Assembly (NCBI GenBank): GCA_950022655.1
Contig: OX465584.1
Span: 26,447,469 to 26,511,468, forward strand
DNA: 64,000 bases
From: Alentia gelatinosa
Lineage: Eukaryota > Annelida > Polychaeta > Phyllodocida > Polynoidae
Direction of reading: 5' to 3'
Part shown: piece by piece, positions 35,657-64,000 of the stretch
How the letters are laid out: each line of letters opens with the position of its first letter
Numbering within the stretch: the stretch's first letter is position 1
Notes under the pieces: model-generated
What the model was told of the DNA's origin: nothing
The model's database searches: none
What the model saw: only the letters and a program-made list of their open reading frames with translations
Made by a program: the position numbers and the translations under genes

Positions 35657-36169
35657 CGCCTGAGATGCTCTGACTCTCTGGCGGTCTAGAGTCAGAGTCT
35701 CTCGGACTAACCAGTGTAACCTAGTCCGACGAGTCCGACCCAACACTCTAGTATTGACCGAGTTCCTCCAGACAAGTAAATTTGTATCAATGGTCAGTGA
35801 TAAAAGAGAAAAACCCAAACCATTTACCATACCAGAATATCAGAAAACTCAGCACCGAGAAGAACTAGGCAACCGGGAGAACTGGCAAAATCTCCTATTA
35901 CTCCCTTACCCTAACAATTCCTGAAAATGTTGCTAAAATAGGTAGGTCAAGGCGTCCACATGGTGTGCTCAAGGAATCTAGCAAGTGGGCTCAGGGCGTC
36001 CACGTTTTCGCGCTGTCAGGGGGCTCACATCCTATAAAAGCTCAAGGCGACTTCCCATTATGGGAACCCGTGCTTCTTCAGTTCCAAATTACCCAGTTGT
36101 TTCCTTGCTGTTACAGGACCCTGCCCCTGACGAACCCTTGGATTAGAGAGAGAAAACTGAAGACCAAGC

Positions 36170-39100
36170 ATGACGCGACACGCCCGGAACTGCACGGCAG
36201 GCGCTGTCTACACTTACCACGAGCGGAAAAAAGACGCCTCCTCCTCTGGATATGGCAGCAATAAGTGTCGTGTGGGCAAAGATTCACAGCGGGTACGTGC
36301 ATCAGGCATCACCTTATCTTACCTTATCACCGGCTTACCATATAAAGACCTTGTTTGCGGCATAGTACTATTTAGATGCACATCTTGGCCTGGGTAAAAT
36401 ATTCAACCCACATCCCAAATCATTATACCAGCTTGGGAAAATCTAACGCTGGGGAAAATCTAACAAGCCCTGTCCCAAATCAGGGCTAGTTTGCTATCAA
36501 TGCTGAGCACTGAACAACGTCGATAATTGTTCTTGTAAACACTTCACATGTACATGTATACAAGAAATTCATAATTGATAAACATAAAAATTGCTTTTAA
36601 GCCGCTTTCTTTACAACTGTGTATTAAAAAGTAGATTTCTAGAGGGAAGCTTCACTCAAAAACTAACGCTACACAATTAAGTAACGTCGTATTGTCTAGA
36701 AGTTGTGCGACAACGTAGCAGGGTATATGTTTATTGAATATGGAATTGTTTTATACATGTAGGGTGCATGTGAGAAAAATGTAGCGATCGTATTATGTAC
36801 AAAGTATTGAGAGCTTACCAGCCCTACTGGGACAGGGCTCGTTATACTGGCTAATCTTGACCAATAAGTACAACCAAAAGGTCTCTGTCAATCCCATAAC
36901 TAGCACCAACATTGAGAGTAGTAAGATGTCAAGTTTGCTATAAGAAATCTATAGCTATGAGAAATCAGAACAAACATGATAATTCTTCTAGTTTAACTTA
37001 GGGATTAAAAATGCCATTTCATTGCTGAGATTGTCTCAATACACTGATGTATGCTCTTATTGGTGGATTTTAACAATTCATGTGATATTATATTTGAAAT
37101 ATTTCTTTTTTAAAGGATTTTGACTGTTGCTGTCTGACCCTCCAGCCGAGTAAAAACCCAGTTGTGACGTAAGTAAACTGCTTCTGTGGCAGGTGAATCT
37201 GTGTGATACTCAGTAGTTACATGGTAAATAGCAATGAAGTAATTTTAGCTTTTGAGATGGTCCACGATAGATATTCATGGTATTTGATAAACTGACAATA
37301 ACTATAATAAGTTCCGAAACTAATAAGAAGAATAAATGACATTTAGAAACAAGAAAATTCTCTTCACTCATTGCAGGCCAGATGGTTATCTGTTTGATAA
37401 AGAAGTCATCCTTGAATATATCATCCACCAGAAGAGAGAGATAGCCCGTAAGCTGAAAGAATTCGAAAAACAGAAGACCAAGTTGAAGGTAAGCTCTCAC
37501 AGTCACACCCATGCTGAGATTCCTGCCCTCCCCTGGCAAAATTAATACCGGTAGTATTGTTTGATGATTTATTTTTCATGCTTTTCAATTAAAACTGAAG
37601 CTTTACGACTGACGACTCATTCAAATAAACACGCTATTGCAGGATTTTTTCCTGAACGTGCAGTGCACTATTTCCGGAAATATTCCCACTCAATGAAATA
37701 AACAGGATAGGCAGTACCTCATATTCTTTTGCAATTACATGTATATATATACAATTTATATGAAGTTTCATGTAAGTGTATTTCATAAGGGTGATATTAA
37801 TTTTTACAGAATGCTGAGACAAAGGAGACCAATGCTAACGTAGCAGCAATGACAGCGAAATTCATCGCGAAGCAGAAAGACATCATGGCCCCCAAATCTG
37901 ACAAAAGTAAAACAATCATCTAGTTTTCTCAATTATTATCAATTAGTACATAGATGCAGGCAGAGAACAAAGGAAGTGTCTAGTGTTACCCCGTTCTGAT
38001 ATATAGTAAGTTAGGATAATGAATTCGGGATACCATTAACAGTGTATTGTGCACAAAGGATAATATTTCTTTGAAACTGAACTTTGAAGTATACGAGGCT
38101 GTCGATGGTAGGCTACTACTATTATCTTGAATCTGAACATAAACAGAATTCGATGATATACTTTAGGTCTCTTTAAAATGCATTTCCTGTCATGCCCCAG
38201 AGATGGCAGTTTTCCTATTTTCCAAGGAAATCTATGTTTTCATTTTCAGTTTATAAAATTCCTTTTTCTTGTTTAAAAGAAATAGAGAATAAATTGGGCT
38301 TCATTCACACCACTAAACAGTGGTTCAAACCTCCCTACACACTCCAGCCACATCCCATGTCCAATAATGATGTATATATTCCATGTTTTCTCAGTCTCTC
38401 TGAGGCCGTATTGTTTTATTGATTTTTGAAGTTGTGTGTCAAGTATTTATATCCATGTTGCACAGCAGCCAAGGCTCCCGTTGCGGCGGCAGTGGGAGCG
38501 GCGGCCGTGAAGGTAGGAAGCGGCGTGTCCAACATGGAGGGCGAGAAGGCGTCCAGGCTGCCCAGCTTCTGGTTACCTGTCCTCACGCCCGAGGCCGCGC
38601 CCACACTGGTGAAAAAACCCGTGAGTCTTCGGTTTACAAGGAAGAAACCGACGCAAATGTGTTGACTTTTAACCTATGATTTTTTAGGTAGTGTGTTTTT
38701 TGTTAGCGTATTCTGCCTGCAATCCACCTTTATAGTTTATGGTGGCTACGACCTGGCGACTGTAGAACTCTAAATGCCGATGTCGTGACCAGTTGTAATG
38801 AGTCGTGCACTATTCCGGCCGTCCACTCCTTTTCCACTGCATTAGAATGCAAGCACGTCCAATTACTGAAGTTTTATCACACACGGAAAACCAGACTAAG
38901 ATGTCGCCATACAAACTACACAGTCCAGCCACTTTAAAAGTCACCATGCTTAATTTCTCGTCTCCTATCTTCAGAAAGGCCAAGTCAATTGCCATATTTT
39001 TCCAATTAATAGCAAAACGATTTCATAATAGTTGTGATATAAAGTGGCATTCAGTCTCTTATTCAAGCAGATCGGATTAAGAAAGGCAAAACACAATCTG

Positions 39101-42100
39101 TGTTTGTTAGTTTCCGATGCACGCTATCACATAGATTTATGATGACAATGGACTTGAACTACAGTTACTTTCGACATGTATTTGCTTGTAAGCTAAATGA
39201 GCGTCCTTCTAGTTTCTCTTTTTTCATGTTGACAGGACGAAAAGGTTCGGTGTCCAATGAGCGGGCGGGTACTCCGCCTGAAAGACCTGACAGACATCCA
39301 GTGGACGAACATCAAGGATGGAAGTAGCAAGTCTATCATCACCAAAGACGTAAGTCCCCCCATAGTCCAGCCTTGGTCTGCCATTTCGATAAAAGATGAT
39401 ACAAAATTCAATATACAATGAAGATGTCAGGAAACTCATTTAGTATGTAGCTTGCATTTTGGAATACGTGTCATTTATGATACCAGAGATTTCAAATTTC
39501 CATTTGGAGTTTGTGGGTTACTTGATTCGCCTCTATTTAAATTTCCATTTTGTATGGAAATCCACATTCTCATTTTCAGTATGCAAATATATAAAAATTC
39601 GTTTCCCTTGTGTAAAACAATGATAATTCACAGCATTGATGTATTTTCTGCATTTCCGCAGTCTCTGAGACAGCACTGATATTGATACTAAGTAGATCAT
39701 TGATCTATAAATCTATTAATCTGTACATGTATCAACAGGCGCGGTATGTGTGTGATTGACACTATAGAATGTTGATCTATAAAGCTGTATGTCAACAGGC
39801 GCGGTATGTGTGTGCAGTAACCAACGACATCCTTGGGAATTCTGTGCCTTGTGGGGTGCTCAAGACATCGTAAGTGTTCTTTTTTTTCTCTAAATGTAAT
39901 CTTTTTATATAGTATCTAAAGCTCCTCATAGCCAACTGGTATCATATAAACAAGTTAAGTATTCATCTATCTATATGTGTAAGGAGCGTGGTTTTGTCCC
40001 AATCGGTTAGAGACTAAACACTGGCATGTGAGGCCACACGATAAGCTGTGCTTGCAAAGTAAGAAGTAGCAGATCAGTTATGCATTACAAACATAACCGC
40101 GTTCCATGATTTGCATGCATGCCACGGTGATTAGACATTGATTCAGATTGATCCAATTCTTTATTTTAAGGACGTTGATTTTAAATATCTATACGTATCG
40201 GTAATTATGTTCAGCATTTTTGTAAAACTTTTTCCAGACATGAAATATGTCATCTTTATGATTTTATCCCGTGTCATTCTGATATATTAAATAACGTTAC
40301 TTAACTCTTTCGGCATTACGGTGGCAGCATGCTGCAGTTTGCAATGCGATGAACTGCACATTGCAGGGTTCGTGGATCGAGTCCCAGCCCTGGCATTATC
40401 TTACAATAATTATGTAGAATTGGTGCAGGCCCTCATTTGCTCCTGGTTTCACAATGTAATATAATAAGTCATCCATAATCTTTTATTTTTTTGGGCTATA
40501 AATATCAAATATTATCTTGCATGTACATTCTGTTAGGATCTTACGAGTATTTATCTATTGTTCTTGTTAAATATTTCACAGAAATGATACCCTAAGGCAT
40601 CATCCGTCCTGGGCTGGGTAATCCCTGGAGGTATCGTCAATCCTTAAAGGGTTAATAACCACCTTGTAGTTCACTGAATATGAATTATATTGTCAGCATA
40701 CATTACTGCTACTGTCTATGTTACTTCAGATGAAATTTAACTAAAATGTTTGATTTGATGTCACAGGGGACGGGTGGTCACTGCAGAATCATGGGAAAAG
40801 ATCCTGAAGAAGGAAATGGTGGACCCCATCAATGGCAAACGTATGACAGACAAAGACTTCATACCCCTGCAGCGGGTAAGTCGGCAGATGCTAATCCACC
40901 TGCTAAGAGTTGTGAACGGACACAATTTGGTGTAAATTATATCCTGTCTATGATCTTATCAAGGGGCGCTGGGATGGTCTATATTTATATCTCCATGGTG
41001 GCAGTCTTGATATTTACAGTGGAGTTCGATCTCGGGAAACTCAAACGACTGTCTGGTATCTGAAGGGCCCTTTTTATATGCTCCTGTGAGAGTCCTTATG
41101 TGGTTCTTGTTGTTCAAAGAAGGATTGTCCTTGGGTAGGACAAAAAGGACGAATCATTTTTGGATCCTTTCAAACTGTTTAAAATTCCTATTTGAGCTCT
41201 CATTTTGCATTTATCTCGTGATGCTGTCACAGTCAGAACAAAAATGGCTAAAGGCAAGGACGTTTTTGCACAGACATTAAACTCAGGGATGGCGGTTTGT
41301 AGGATTTGCCTACATGTAGAATTATCACTTTAGTCTAAAACATATATGGACATTTCAAGAAACTTTATATGTTTTGAGAACAATATAGACTCTAGTGTGG
41401 AAGACAGGGCTGCTAACGCGAATGATACCACCCGAACATACTCGCAGAGAGTTGACGGAAGGAGGCCCATCTCACAGGACGAAATTCACACCCACATTAT
41501 AGACTCTAGCTTGTATAAACTTGCTTTGTAATCTTTCAAAATTATGGATTCAGCTACCCCCAGTGCATGCAGTTGGAAGGGCTATTAATCCTTGTGCTCC
41601 AACCTAGATCTGTAGGATGGTGGGAAATTCTCCTACGGACAAGGCCGAATTCGAATGCTCAATCTCCCAGCAGATCTTTCGCGGCGCTAGCACTTACTCA
41701 TCTCTGCCTCAACCCAAAGCTGGTTCCCGTGGTTTCCAACAAGGACAGTGGGAACCAGCCAACATTTCAGATTCAAAACTAGGCAACTCTCAAAGGTTAT
41801 AAAATTAAACAAGTCATACATTATGAGTTGGGAAATATAGGAAAGGTTAAATGAGCCTTACAGACAATGCAGCTGTATCTTTTTCAGCTTTAAACCACTT
41901 TATAATGGAAATACACTGTGAATTAGACTGCCCCTTTGAGTGAGCACATATGTTATGTTGACAAACAAAGCCCTGCAACACATGAGGTGCTTTCCACCAA
42001 AGAAAGTAATCCCTAGGACAATGCCTGATTTGATATAACAAATAATAGAAATATGTGTATATCATTTACCATATACATATGTACATCTCTATTTACAAGT

Positions 42101-43038
42101 AAACCACAAATAATCCCTAAAGCGGCCACAGGAAGTAAAGCACAAGATATCTGTTAGAAGAGTGTAGAATGCTGACATCTGATTGTCTTAAAATGTCATG
42201 TGAGAATAGAGTTATGGCAGACTTACCAAGTGTAAATAGAAATCAGAAGTGTGTCTTTATATGAACTTGTAAAGATGTTTTGCAGAATATAGTACTGGTA
42301 AACTTTTCTAAATGATTTTCTTTGGAAGAGTACCCCATCATCTAGTGCGGAATTGCACATAGACCCACTCATAGCAGATATATCTGTTCAGAGGATATCC
42401 TTGGATATAGACTGCTAGTTTAGGAGAGTGATGGGGACTCCCCTACAGCATGTGCGCTCTAAGTGGGATTTACACGATGGGATTCATGTATCTCACAGAA
42501 CGTTTGTCTGAGACAAATTCTGAAGAGATTCGGTACTGGAATACAATCTCCTCGTCTGAATTGTAGTATCACCTCAAACAAGGAATTGAATCTCATGAGA
42601 TTTTGACTTTAAACAGGTTTGAAATTTAGATGTAGCTTGTAAGTCTTCCCATGTGAATTGAATCCGCCATGTTAACCTGAGACTGTAGTACACTCTAATC
42701 TGTGAAACTTTGTACCAAGCGGTAAATAGTCGGCGACTGGTGAAAAGGTGTGAAGTACATCAGTCTCAGGTCCAATTTGTCCCACCGTGTGAATCCCACT
42801 TCAGGTGATAGTCCCCATGTAGGATTTTTTCCTCACCCCAACTGGCATCCCTGTAAACTGTATGACCATTTCCTTACTGAAGTTGATTACTTTCTAAATG
42901 TTGCATCAGATTAAGTCAAGGGTTACTAACCAAAGCGTATTACATTGACCTAATTTTTGTTTGCAGGGTGCCACGGCTTTTGCTACACAAGACACAAAAT
43001 TGGAAGTGAAGAAGGAAGGTCCTGGAATCATGGCCTGA
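36170..43038 (+). CDS. NOSIP: Nitric oxide synthase-interacting protein (U-box E3 ligase), complete, 301 aa
   Basis: Exons: 36170-36292, 37116-37168, 37377-37488, 37810-37906, 38466-38620, 39236-39349, 39799-39869, 40767-40875, 42967-43038. All phases agree and the length equals human NOSIP as I recall it. The N terminus MTRHARNCTAGAVYTYHERK is diagnostic. The first half of the split U-box/RING-like fold reads DFDCCCLTLQPSKNPVVTPD (residues 42-61), followed by a helix LEYIIHQKREIARKLKEFEK and a basic/Ala-rich linker. The second half reads VRCPMSGRVLRLKDLT (about 184-199), then YVCAVTNDILGNSVPCGVLK and MVDPINGKRMTDKDFIPLQR. NOSIP is a ubiquitin ligase that binds NO synthase and is also found with spliceosomal factors. 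Exon 5 has two usable in-frame acceptors three bases apart (CAGCAG at 38463-38468), giving or losing one residue. Confidence 0.95.
38205..38345. repeat. Dispersed repeat in NOSIP introns
   Basis: A TGGAAATC...TTTTCAGTATATAAAAT...CTTGTGTAA-type block, related to about 18,090-18,160, 39,530-39,670 and, inverted, 48,240-48,370. No coding content. Confidence 0.5.
39731..39814 (+). repeat. Duplicated splice acceptor and exon start, NOSIP exon 7
   Basis: The segment TCAACAGGCGCGGTATGTGT spans the exon 7 acceptor (39,792 onward). It also occurs intact 60 bases upstream at 39,732, preceded in both cases by TTGATCTATAAA-like sequence. The upstream copy soon diverges and reaches an in-frame stop (TGTGTGTGATTGA). 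Confidence 0.9.
40876..42966 (+). other. Last intron of NOSIP
   Basis: About 2.1 kb with no exon-like segment. Short open frames here lack splice context. Confidence 0.6.
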
Positions 43039-43171
43039 TGAGGATGTCAGCGTCCACTCAATTTCCCAGTTTCATCCATGATTTGATGTTAAAGATAAAT
43101 TTTAAAGCGACACCGTTTTGGTTTTAGCCACATATTTATTATATACGAAAATGTACATTGTCTCCATTACA

Positions 43172-43177
43172 AATAAA
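43172..43177 (+). other. Polyadenylation signal of NOSIP
   Basis: AATAAA 134 bases after the TGA, followed by a T-rich stretch. Confidence 0.6.
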
Positions 43178-45447
43178 GGTTATCAGCAAATGGGTTTTAT
43201 GTGCTCTATGTACAACAGAAAAGAGTTTCTCACTTCTGGGACCTGCGTTTTTCGCTGAAATGCAATTTATTGGCAGAAGAAAAGATCAGCACAGGCCATC
43301 TACTAGTAGCATACAACCCAAGTACATAATTAAGGAATGCTGAAGACTTGTGAAAAAAACATAGCACCCTGAAATTCTATGAAATTGGGAAGAATTGCTG
43401 TTCCGTTAGTTAAATCCTTTCATTGTGAAACGGTGTACATGGGTCTGAACAGTTGAAGCACGCTGTCTATAGTGAGTAACTTGGATGTGTGTCAGTTTAG
43501 CTAACCTAAATTCCTTTATTCCTACCAGGTTCTATAGGTTTGCGGGATTAGTTTCGACGTCTCACTTGGGGTGGAAAACGACAATTCCTGTATATTAAAG
43601 GTCATCCATGAATAAGGAATGTCAATGGTAATTTTTCCATAGGCAAATGGATGGGACGGTACAATCTCAATGTAATATTAATGGGAATTAATTCTGAGTT
43701 CAATGCCTTGACATCTAGGAGTAGAGTGTTTCTAAGGTTTTGGATTCAGTATTACAGATAGTATTGGCTACACAAGAGCAGCGACTAGGTGTGTCTGTTA
43801 CACTATATATGGTAGGATATTGTGCGAGATACTTTTGGGGTTATTTGCTGTGACGGCAGCATTATAATAGAAGGAACTGTACGGCATTCTTACATATACA
43901 CGAATTAAACCGAATTCATATAATCATACTGTGTTTTTGTCCCATATCAAACGGTGATTTACTGACTTTTTCCAATCGGTTGTCGCTCTACAACGTATAA
44001 ATAAAGGCGCCTCAACTTTATACAGGAAAACTAGCTCACTGCAAGTCTTCATGCACATCCTTAATCAACAAAGATTATGCATTGAACAGAACTAAACAAG
44101 TAGAAAAGCTTAGAGTATAACAACGTACTGAAACATTGGTAGGAAAGTGAAATGAAACCGTAAAACTAGCAATACCAGCGCCCGTGGAGACTGAGGAATT
44201 TGTCCATATATGGCAGTGGCAGGTGACGTCACACAGTGACGAGTCCAAATTGGGCATGAGCCCACTTTACGTCTTTCTCTCAGGGTTCTATTTCTTCGCA
44301 TTTACGAGATTTAATTTGCATTCCACTTGAATGAGAAAAAATAAAATATAAATGAAACAAAACGGGGAAATGGTTTATAGTCGTAATCTATGCTCTTCGA
44401 GAGACAAAAATGATCGACTTGGCGCAGAAAAAAAAAGTTCTGATTAAACCTTGAAATTCAAGGATGTGACTACTCCTCTCGAAAGTGAAAATAATGAAGA
44501 TGAAAGCCTGTACATATTGAATTCATAGCTTACTGAGACCAGATATAATTAGAAAATAAAATCTAGATTGGAAAATAACTGGACAGTGTTGGGCTCAGAG
44601 CTGGGAGTAGAGATTGGTATATAGGAGAGTCACTTTCTTTGGGAAAATCTAAACGTTGGCACCTGTCGATGGCCTGGTTGCACCGGGGTCCGGTCAGTGC
44701 GACCGACTTGTAGATACCATGAAACTTTAATAATCCTAAATGACTCTTCAAAATTTTGAATTTACCTCAATACTTGCATCCCTGTGAAAGAATCGTGAAG
44801 AAATTGGGAAAACTCGCCTCATCTTGTCATCTCACCAACCTGACGTTGTAAGCCACGTCTTCCGTTCACAAATAGAAAACCTTATCGATATCACAAACTT
44901 GGAAGCCATGGAATCCATCAAGATCGTATCGTGGCTAACAAGACGTCGCAGACGTTTCCTCGTTCACAAGCATACACTGACAAGGCGACTTTGTGACCTC
45001 TGCAAACCGTGCTAGGAGGTAGTAGACCTCTAATCTCAGAGACTAGTACTGCGTTTTCTTTCATCTTTCCTATTGAATACAACTGGCACACTCGCACGGC
45101 ATACAACTGCAGAACCACACTAGCAATCACACGAGCTTTCAAATTGCACATGCTTACTATAATCATGGCTAGGTTTGCCTTCTCTTTTCTCATTCACACT
45201 TGCTGGCACAGTTCAGGGCCGTGCTGGGCGTGCAGTCCGGACACAGTGCCTCTACACGTTCCGTGCTGCCCCCAGACGGGCTATGACCACACTAAACCAC
45301 CCGGTTCTCCACCAGTGTGAGTGGAGCTCCGAACCGACACACTGAGCATTTATAACCCCGAATGCCATAATCCAAAATCACACGTATTTGAAATAAACCT
45401 TTCCCACCTTGGGAATGTCACAACTGGTGCAGAAAACTCTTGTTTCT
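43178..45447. other. Convergent intergenic region between NOSIP and CKAP5
   Basis: No coding exon recognised. Small open frames on both strands (44.8-45.3 kb) have no motif or splice support. Confidence 0.5.
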
Positions 45448-45453
45448 TTTATT
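45448..45453 (-). other. Candidate polyadenylation signal of CKAP5
   Basis: TTTATT on the plus strand is AATAAA on the coding strand, 295 bases downstream of the CKAP5 stop. Confidence 0.4.
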
Positions 45454-45747
45454 AGAGTCTGGCAGCCAAAGTAAGACTGAGCTTCTTCTGCTGTTTCCCC
45501 GTAGGGATTTGACCTTTGTTTTTAATGAAACGTAGAGCCAAACCTACAGGCTTTGATTATCGTCTGGTCGGATGTAGAAGCCTTTAAAAAGTCTATGCTT
45601 GACTGAAGGCCTAACATCAAGAATGTATTTTTCCTACACCTCAAAATATGCCTACTGTAAGATTAGAAAATAGCATCATATATACGTGCAGTAGTTTACA
45701 AACATAAATATATCTCGGATACTAGGTGCTGTGTGGCGGGGCGGCAC

Positions 45748-63702
<17,955 letters not shown>

Positions 63703-64000
63703 CTGTAAGGAAGAGGAAACGTCCTCAGAAACGTTGGAGTTACACAGTAAGAAAGCATTCAAGTAGGCTACTCTCTTATATTTTCAAATCTAATAGGAGA
63801 CAGCGCACAGCGAGGTTTGAGTCTCCCTAATATTCCCAATACAAACCAGATTTAACTTTTACACAAACTAGTCATTTTCTAACATGCTGATAACAGACTA
63901 AAGGAATATCCTACAATACAGTGATGCACCTGGTGATTTTCAAATACTGACAATTATCAATTCAAACCGGTTCCTTTGGACTTTTCGGATACTAAATGAG
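63703..64000 (-). other. CKAP5 intron at the right edge
   Basis: No exon seen. The coding exons for TOG1-TOG3 and the first part of TOG4 must lie beyond the window. Confidence 0.7.

Larger units (their letters stand above)
33453..36169. other. Intergenic region between divergent ankyrin gene 2 and NOSIP
   Basis: Almost entirely repeats: foldbacks at 33.8-34.1 kb, an AT-rich repeat fragment at about 34,890-35,090, a hairpin at about 35,097-35,131 (GACTTCTACTCC/GGAGTAGAGGTC), the element at 35,314-35,656 and a TGGACGCC-family fragment at 35,945-36,055. The motif GTCCGAGAGGCTC or its inverse recurs at about 33,615, 34,897, 35,139 and 35,692 (also at 13,079). No exon recognised; promoters of both genes should lie here. 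Confidence 0.5.

Noticed and set aside
40310..40400. tRNA-like box B (GGTTCGTGGATCGAGTCCC) in a NOSIP intron
   Set aside because: No acceptor stem, D arm or anticodon arm could be folded. At best a decayed tRNA-derived SINE.
44824..45320. Plus-strand frames between NOSIP and CKAP5
   Set aside because: Follow neither gene's codon bias, have no motif or splice support, and lie in the convergent intergenic region.

Overview
The window is eukaryotic (metazoan) nuclear DNA: split genes with GT-AG introns of about 0.1-4 kb, GC-rich third codon positions inside exons, AT-rich introns, AATAAA signals and many degenerate repeats. Repeat style (a GTTTGTTTGT...GGGTTTAACG-type SINE-like repeat, palindromic foldback elements) and a degenerate CCCTAA tract suggest a marine lophotrochozoan, perhaps a mollusc. 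That placement is an inference from pattern only. I found no bacterial genes, CRISPR array, rRNA or convincing tRNA.

Layout, left to right. (1) About 1.66-1.77 kb, +: probable 3'-terminal coding exon of a gene that starts off the left edge, followed by a polyA signal. (2) 8.8-12.5 kb, -: two exons of a ZIP (SLC39-type) metal transporter ectodomain. The membrane part was not found in the window. (3) 12.87-21.74 kb, +: a ten-repeat ankyrin protein, nine exons, 455 aa, with an alternative last exon at 24.8 kb. It sits head to head with the ZIP gene, with 389 bp between the start codons. (4) 33.45-25.22 kb, -: a second ankyrin protein, twelve exons, 501 aa, lysine-rich centre and C-terminal coiled coil. 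(5) 36.17-43.04 kb, +: NOSIP, nine exons, 301 aa, complete. (6) 63.70-45.75 kb, -: the last nineteen exons (1111 aa) of CKAP5/XMAP215/ch-TOG, from inside TOG4 through TOG5 to the stop; its 5' part lies off the right edge. I rebuilt these gene models by hand from reading frames, splice consensus and phase. In the four full or near-full models every exon junction keeps frame.

The genes do not form an obvious pathway. NOSIP is a U-box ubiquitin ligase, CKAP5 a microtubule polymerase, ZIP a metal importer, and the two ankyrin proteins are unassigned scaffolds.

The most unusual property is in the introns. Many exon-intron junctions are themselves one unit of an intronic tandem repeat: donors of ankyrin gene 1 exon 8 and ankyrin gene 2 exons 7, 9 and 11; acceptors of ankyrin gene 2 exon 5 and NOSIP exon 7; the end of one CKAP5 exon. 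Other arrays lie within a few bases of a splice site. This looks like a recurrent process of intron growth by tandem duplication of splice-site DNA. A second theme is a set of palindromic foldback elements, including one insertion whose empty site is preserved 30 kb away, and a terminal-repeat-like block carrying a hammerhead-ribozyme-like core.
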